The position numbers were made by a program, and so were the translations under genes. 64,000 nt of DNA from Pseudomonadota bacterium (GTDB taxonomy: Bacteria > Pseudomonadota > Alphaproteobacteria > Micropepsales > Micropepsaceae). This document shows, one piece after another, positions 61,451 to 64,000 of this stretch. The first letter of the stretch is position 1. Each line of letters opens with the position of its first letter. The DNA is taken from contig JAFEEQ010000025.1 in assembly GCA_018241025.1 (NCBI GenBank), positions 1 through 64,000 on the forward strand, in the 5' to 3' direction. The notes under the pieces were generated by a model. It was not told where the DNA came from. It saw only the letters and a program-made list of their open reading frames with translations, and made no database searches.

Positions 61451-62673
61451 GCCGCCTTCTTCAGGCCATGGGCCGCGGCGATGCGGCGATGCAGGTGTCC
61501 GGCGAGGCGCGGTGCGGCGAATTCGGCGCCGACCATGAAACGCAGCAGCGGGCCGAAGCTGTTCGCGGCGCTGAGACCGAGGAAGTAGAGACCGCGCTCC
61601 GAGCTTTCGAACTGGTCGCTCAGCACCGGCGTGCCTTCGACCTGGGCAATCGACTCGCGCAGGGCGCCGTCGAAGAAGGGAAGTCGTTTGAGATCGGGCT
61701 TGTAGCCCGTCGCGGCGACGACATGGTCGGCCATCAGGACGCGGCCGCGGCCGGTCTCGTCGCGAACCGAAAGTGCGGCGCGGCCGTCGACCATGCGGGC
61801 GGTTTCGAGATGCTGGCCGAGAAGCGTCGGAATCCGGCCCTCGACCTTCTCGCGCGTGAACCAGCCGGGTGCCGGTCCCAGATGGCGGCGCGTGATGTCG
61901 AGGCGCAGTTTCTGCGGGAGGCGATGGAACAGAAGCGGCGCATTCGAGCAGAAGAACGAGCGCCAGCCGGGGCCGATGCCGGTATCGGGATGGGCGAGTT
62001 GCTTGAGGACCGTCGGGTCTTCGTTATCGGGCGCGACATGGAACGCGATCGTCTTGCGGCGCCCGACGATGCGCACGCGCGCGCCGGCCTCATGCATGGC
62101 GATGGCGGTGTCGATCGCCGAAGCGCCGGCGCCGAGCACGACGACGTCGCGATCCTTGAAGCGCGCGCAATCGCTGTGATCGAAGGAGTGCGACACGGCG
62201 TCGGCGGCCAGCGCCGCCAACTCGGCAGGCATGTTCTTGAACCAGGTGATGCCGACCGCCATGACGACGCGTTGTGCGGTCAACTGTTCGCCGTCCTCGA
62301 GTGTGAGGCGATAGCCCTCATCGGCCTTGGCGATGCCGGTGACATTCTTTTCTTCGAGCATCGACACATAGGTCCGCACGAACCAGCTCGAATAGGCGAC
62401 GAAGTCGTCGACATGGACCGGGACCTTCTGGGCCGAATAGGCCCGCCCGTTCGCCGCCGACCAGGCTTCCAGCGTGGACGCGGCGTCCGGCGCCGAGAGA
62501 TTGGAGGCGAAACCCTCCGATTTCAGGTTCATGCCCTTGGGCATGTGATGGCGCCAGGTTGCCATCGCCTTGCCGAAGATCCGGAAGCGAATGCCGGATG
62601 CGGCGAGATGGGCAGCGAGCGAGAGACCGTAGGGGCCGGCGCCGACGATGGCGACTTCGATCGGATGGGGCAT
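61447..62673 (-). CDS. FAD/NAD(P)-dependent monooxygenase-like protein
   Basis: A 408-residue flavoprotein. The FAD Rossmann motif is VAIVGAGPYGLS (Gly11, Gly13, Gly16), and a second nucleotide-binding motif is VVVLGAGASAIDTA. SFDHSDCARFKDR and VVAATGYKPDLKRLPFF (the ATG-type motif) fit class B monooxygenases or lysine/ornithine N-monooxygenase relatives. It is cytoplasmic. It diverges from the ATP-grasp gene; two palindromes lie in the 155-bp gap. The substrate is unknown. Confidence 0.86.
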   Translation of the reverse strand: MPHPIEVAIVGAGPYGLSLAAHLAASGIRFRIFGKAMATWRHHMPKGMNLKSEGFASNLSAPDAASTLEAWSAANGRAYSAQKVPVHVDDFVAYSSWFVRTYVSMLEEKNVTGIAKADEGYRLTLEDGEQLTAQRVVMAVGITWFKNMPAELAALAADAVSHSFDHSDCARFKDRDVVVLGAGASAIDTAIAMHEAGARVRIVGRRKTIAFHVAPDNEDPTVLKQLAHPDTGIGPGWRSFFCSNAPLLFHRLPQKLRLDITRRHLGPAPGWFTREKVEGRIPTLLGQHLETARMVDGRAALSVRDETGRGRVLMADHVVAATGYKPDLKRLPFFDGALRESIAQVEGTPVLSDQFESSERGLYFLGLSAANSFGPLLRFMVGAEFAAPRLAGHLHRRIAAAHGLKKAA

Positions 62674-62828
62674 GACATCCTCAAATAAAGACGTCCCGAA
62701 ACGGGACAGATTTCAATTCGAGACGGAAATTCCGCAATTTCGCGCCGCGCGGGAGCCACGGTCCAAACTTCATGCCATTCGGGATTGCCATTCAGAATTG
62801 ATTGAGACTGGCCGATTAAATTCGTGCA
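62674..62828. promoter_or_regulatory. Divergent control region with two palindromes
   Basis: The gap between the monooxygenase and ATP-grasp genes holds GTCCCG-AAA-CGGGAC (62693-62707) and CGGAA-A-TTCCG (62724-62734). Both are perfect, and both lie 20-60 bp before the monooxygenase ATG, the place of an operator or promoter. Confidence 0.5.
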
Positions 62829-64000
62829 ATGGCGCCCCGGATTCTCCTTCTCACGACCGTCGAATGGCCGTCGAGCGCGCGGCTGGCGAGCGCATTCGCG
62901 GCGGCGGGTGCGACGGTCGAGGCCGTCTATCCGCGCGGCCATGTCATCGCCGGAAGCCGGTTCGTCTCGGCACATCACCGCTACACTGCCTGGGCGCCGT
63001 TGACTTCGATCACCAAGGCCATCGAGCGGGCGCAGCCCGATCTCGTCGTGCCTTGCGACGATCGCGCCGTGGCGCAGCTGGTGCGTCTCGACCGTGGATC
63101 GCTCCATCCGCTCATCGAACGCTCGCTCGGCACGCCGAAGAACTATGCCGCGCTGATGGCGCGCGGGACGTTCATCGACGCAGCGCGCGCCGCCGGCATT
63201 GTCGCGCCCGAAACCTACGTCGTGCCGGATGAAACGCTGCTCGACGAGATCCTGAGCCGTGCCGGCTTTCCCTGTGTGATCAAGGCCGATGGCAGCTGGG
63301 GTGGCGACGGCGTCGCAGTGGTTCACGATCGTGCCGACGCGCATGAGATCTATCGCCGTTTTGCGCCGGCGCCCGGACGTCTGCGCAGCCTCGTGCGCGC
63401 GGTGAAACGCCGGGACGTGCATTTCCTGCGCGAGATGGTGCGGCCGCGTCCAATGACGGTGAGCGTGCAGCGCTTCGTGCCGGGGCAACCGGTCACCACC
63501 GCTTTCGCCTGCTGGAAGGGGCGCGTCCTGGCCGCGATTCACATGGAGGTGCTCGAAACGCTCGGCCCGACCGGACCGGCCAGTGTTCTGCGCCGGATCG
63601 ACTGCCCGCGGATGGACTTCGCGGCGGTGCGCATCGCCGAGCAATTCGGCCTGTCGGGCCTGCATGGCCTCGATTTCATGCGCGATGCCGGCGGCCAGCC
63701 TCATCTCATCGAGATCAATCCGCGCGCCACCCAGTCGGCGCCGCTGGCGCTCGGGCCAGGTCGCGACCTGGCGGCTGCCCTGGCGGGCTGCATCGCGCCG
63801 CTGCCCCGGCCGGTCCGCCCGACCGTCACCGCCAACCCGGTGATCGCGCTTTTCCCTCAGGAATGGCGGCGCGATCCGGCCAGCGCGTGGCTGGCGAGCG
63901 CCCATCTCGACGTCCCCTGGGACGATCCGGCGGTGCTGCTGGCCTGCCTTGCTCCGGGCGACGCGGTTCCGGAGCGCCGGGCCACACCGCGCGGAAACCC
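62829..64000 (+). CDS. ATP-grasp domain protein, 3' truncated by the window
   Basis: An open frame from ATG at 62829 runs off the right end (at least 390 residues). The N-terminal domain starts MAPRILLLTTVEWPSSARLASA. The ATP-grasp fold follows, with FPCVIKADGSWGGDGV (about residues 151-166) for ATP binding and LIEINPRATQSAPLAL for the Mg-binding acidic residues. Such enzymes ligate a carboxylate to an amine, as in carnosine synthase or peptide-like natural product ligases. An equally long antisense frame exists but has no motifs. Function beyond ATP-dependent ligation is not known. Confidence 0.85.
   Translation, partial: MAPRILLLTTVEWPSSARLASAFAAAGATVEAVYPRGHVIAGSRFVSAHHRYTAWAPLTSITKAIERAQPDLVVPCDDRAVAQLVRLDRGSLHPLIERSLGTPKNYAALMARGTFIDAARAAGIVAPETYVVPDETLLDEILSRAGFPCVIKADGSWGGDGVAVVHDRADAHEIYRRFAPAPGRLRSLVRAVKRRDVHFLREMVRPRPMTVSVQRFVPGQPVTTAFACWKGRVLAAIHMEVLETLGPTGPASVLRRIDCPRMDFAAVRIAEQFGLSGLHGLDFMRDAGGQPHLIEINPRATQSAPLALGPGRDLAAALAGCIAPLPRPVRPTVTANPVIALFPQEWRRDPASAWLASAHLDVPWDDPAVLLACLAPGDAVPERRATPRGN

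Noticed and set aside
62529..63905. A 458-residue frame on the - strand over the ATP-grasp gene
   Set aside because: No motif is visible, while the + strand frame has the ATP-grasp signature and runs off the window end.
1..64000. tRNA, rRNA, CRISPR arrays, insertion sequences or prophage genes
   Set aside because: Looked for on reading through and none was seen: no repeat-spacer pattern, transposase, integrase or phage structural motif.

Overview
The window is 64 kb of GC-rich DNA, probably a chromosomal piece of an alphaproteobacterium. Evidence: an SOS box of the GAAC-N7-GAAC type before an imuA-imuB-dnaE2 cassette, large TonB-dependent receptors with N-terminal TonB boxes, and short GTCATGGCCGG-type palindromic repeats. 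A Caulobacter-, Micropepsaceae- or Rhizobiales-like host is plausible, but I cannot fix the genus. Genes are tightly packed with many ATGA or GTGA overlaps. Four convergent pairs share their stop codons through a 4-bp overlap. I see no rRNA, tRNA, CRISPR array, insertion sequence or prophage.

Layout. (1) 0.1-5 kb: lipid/terpenoid-type catabolism (thiolase, small membrane protein, cytochrome P450, YkgJ-like cysteine cluster protein, epoxide-hydrolase-like enzyme). (2) 5-14 kb: an envelope amino-sugar glycan locus with a GH84-like enzyme, three GT-C-like membrane proteins, and one 1137-residue protein joining a GH18-like domain, a NodB deacetylase and a GT2 synthase. (3) 14-19.5 kb: the SOS mutasome imuA-imuB-dnaE2 with its LexA box. 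(4) 19.6-30.3 kb: a TetR regulator, a TonB-dependent receptor, a sulfatase/phosphonate monoester hydrolase-like enzyme, then an ABC ATPase and an ABC permease fused to an M1 metallopeptidase. Four copies of a TTCAT-N6-ATGAA palindrome, two at each of two promoters, mark a local regulon. (5) 30.4-39 kb: TetR plus formylglycine-generating-enzyme-like protein, then a catabolic set (FAA hydrolase, TauD-type dioxygenase, dienelactone hydrolases, P450, lipocalin-like protein, acyl-CoA synthetase). (6) 39-50 kb: a pectin/hexuronate locus (ExuT-type transporter, hydratase, pectate lyase, UxuB-like reductase, LacI regulator, KduI, KduD, TonB receptor), with five CCGG-centred LacI-type operators. (7) 50-53 kb: a dienelactone hydrolase and a SLOG-domain four-TM protein. 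(8) 53-61.5 kb: an exopolysaccharide cluster (deacetylase, initiating sugar transferase, WecG-type transferase, flippase, two GT2 enzymes, O-antigen polymerase-like protein, Tat-exported GH10 enzyme). (9) 61.4-64 kb: a flavin monooxygenase and a truncated ATP-grasp protein.

How it fits together. The pectin locus reads as a nearly complete route: the receptor imports oligouronides, the lyase cleaves polymer, ExuT imports monomers, and KduI, KduD and the UxuB-like enzyme convert them to 2-keto-3-deoxygluconate precursors, with one LacI repressor controlling every promoter. The TetR/TonB-receptor/sulfatase unit looks like a second import-and-hydrolysis system. The most unusual items are the shared TetR operators, the GH18-deacetylase-GT2 fusion beside a GH84 enzyme, the SLOG-4TM protein, and an apparently exported FGE-like protein alongside a sulfatase that lacks a signal peptide.
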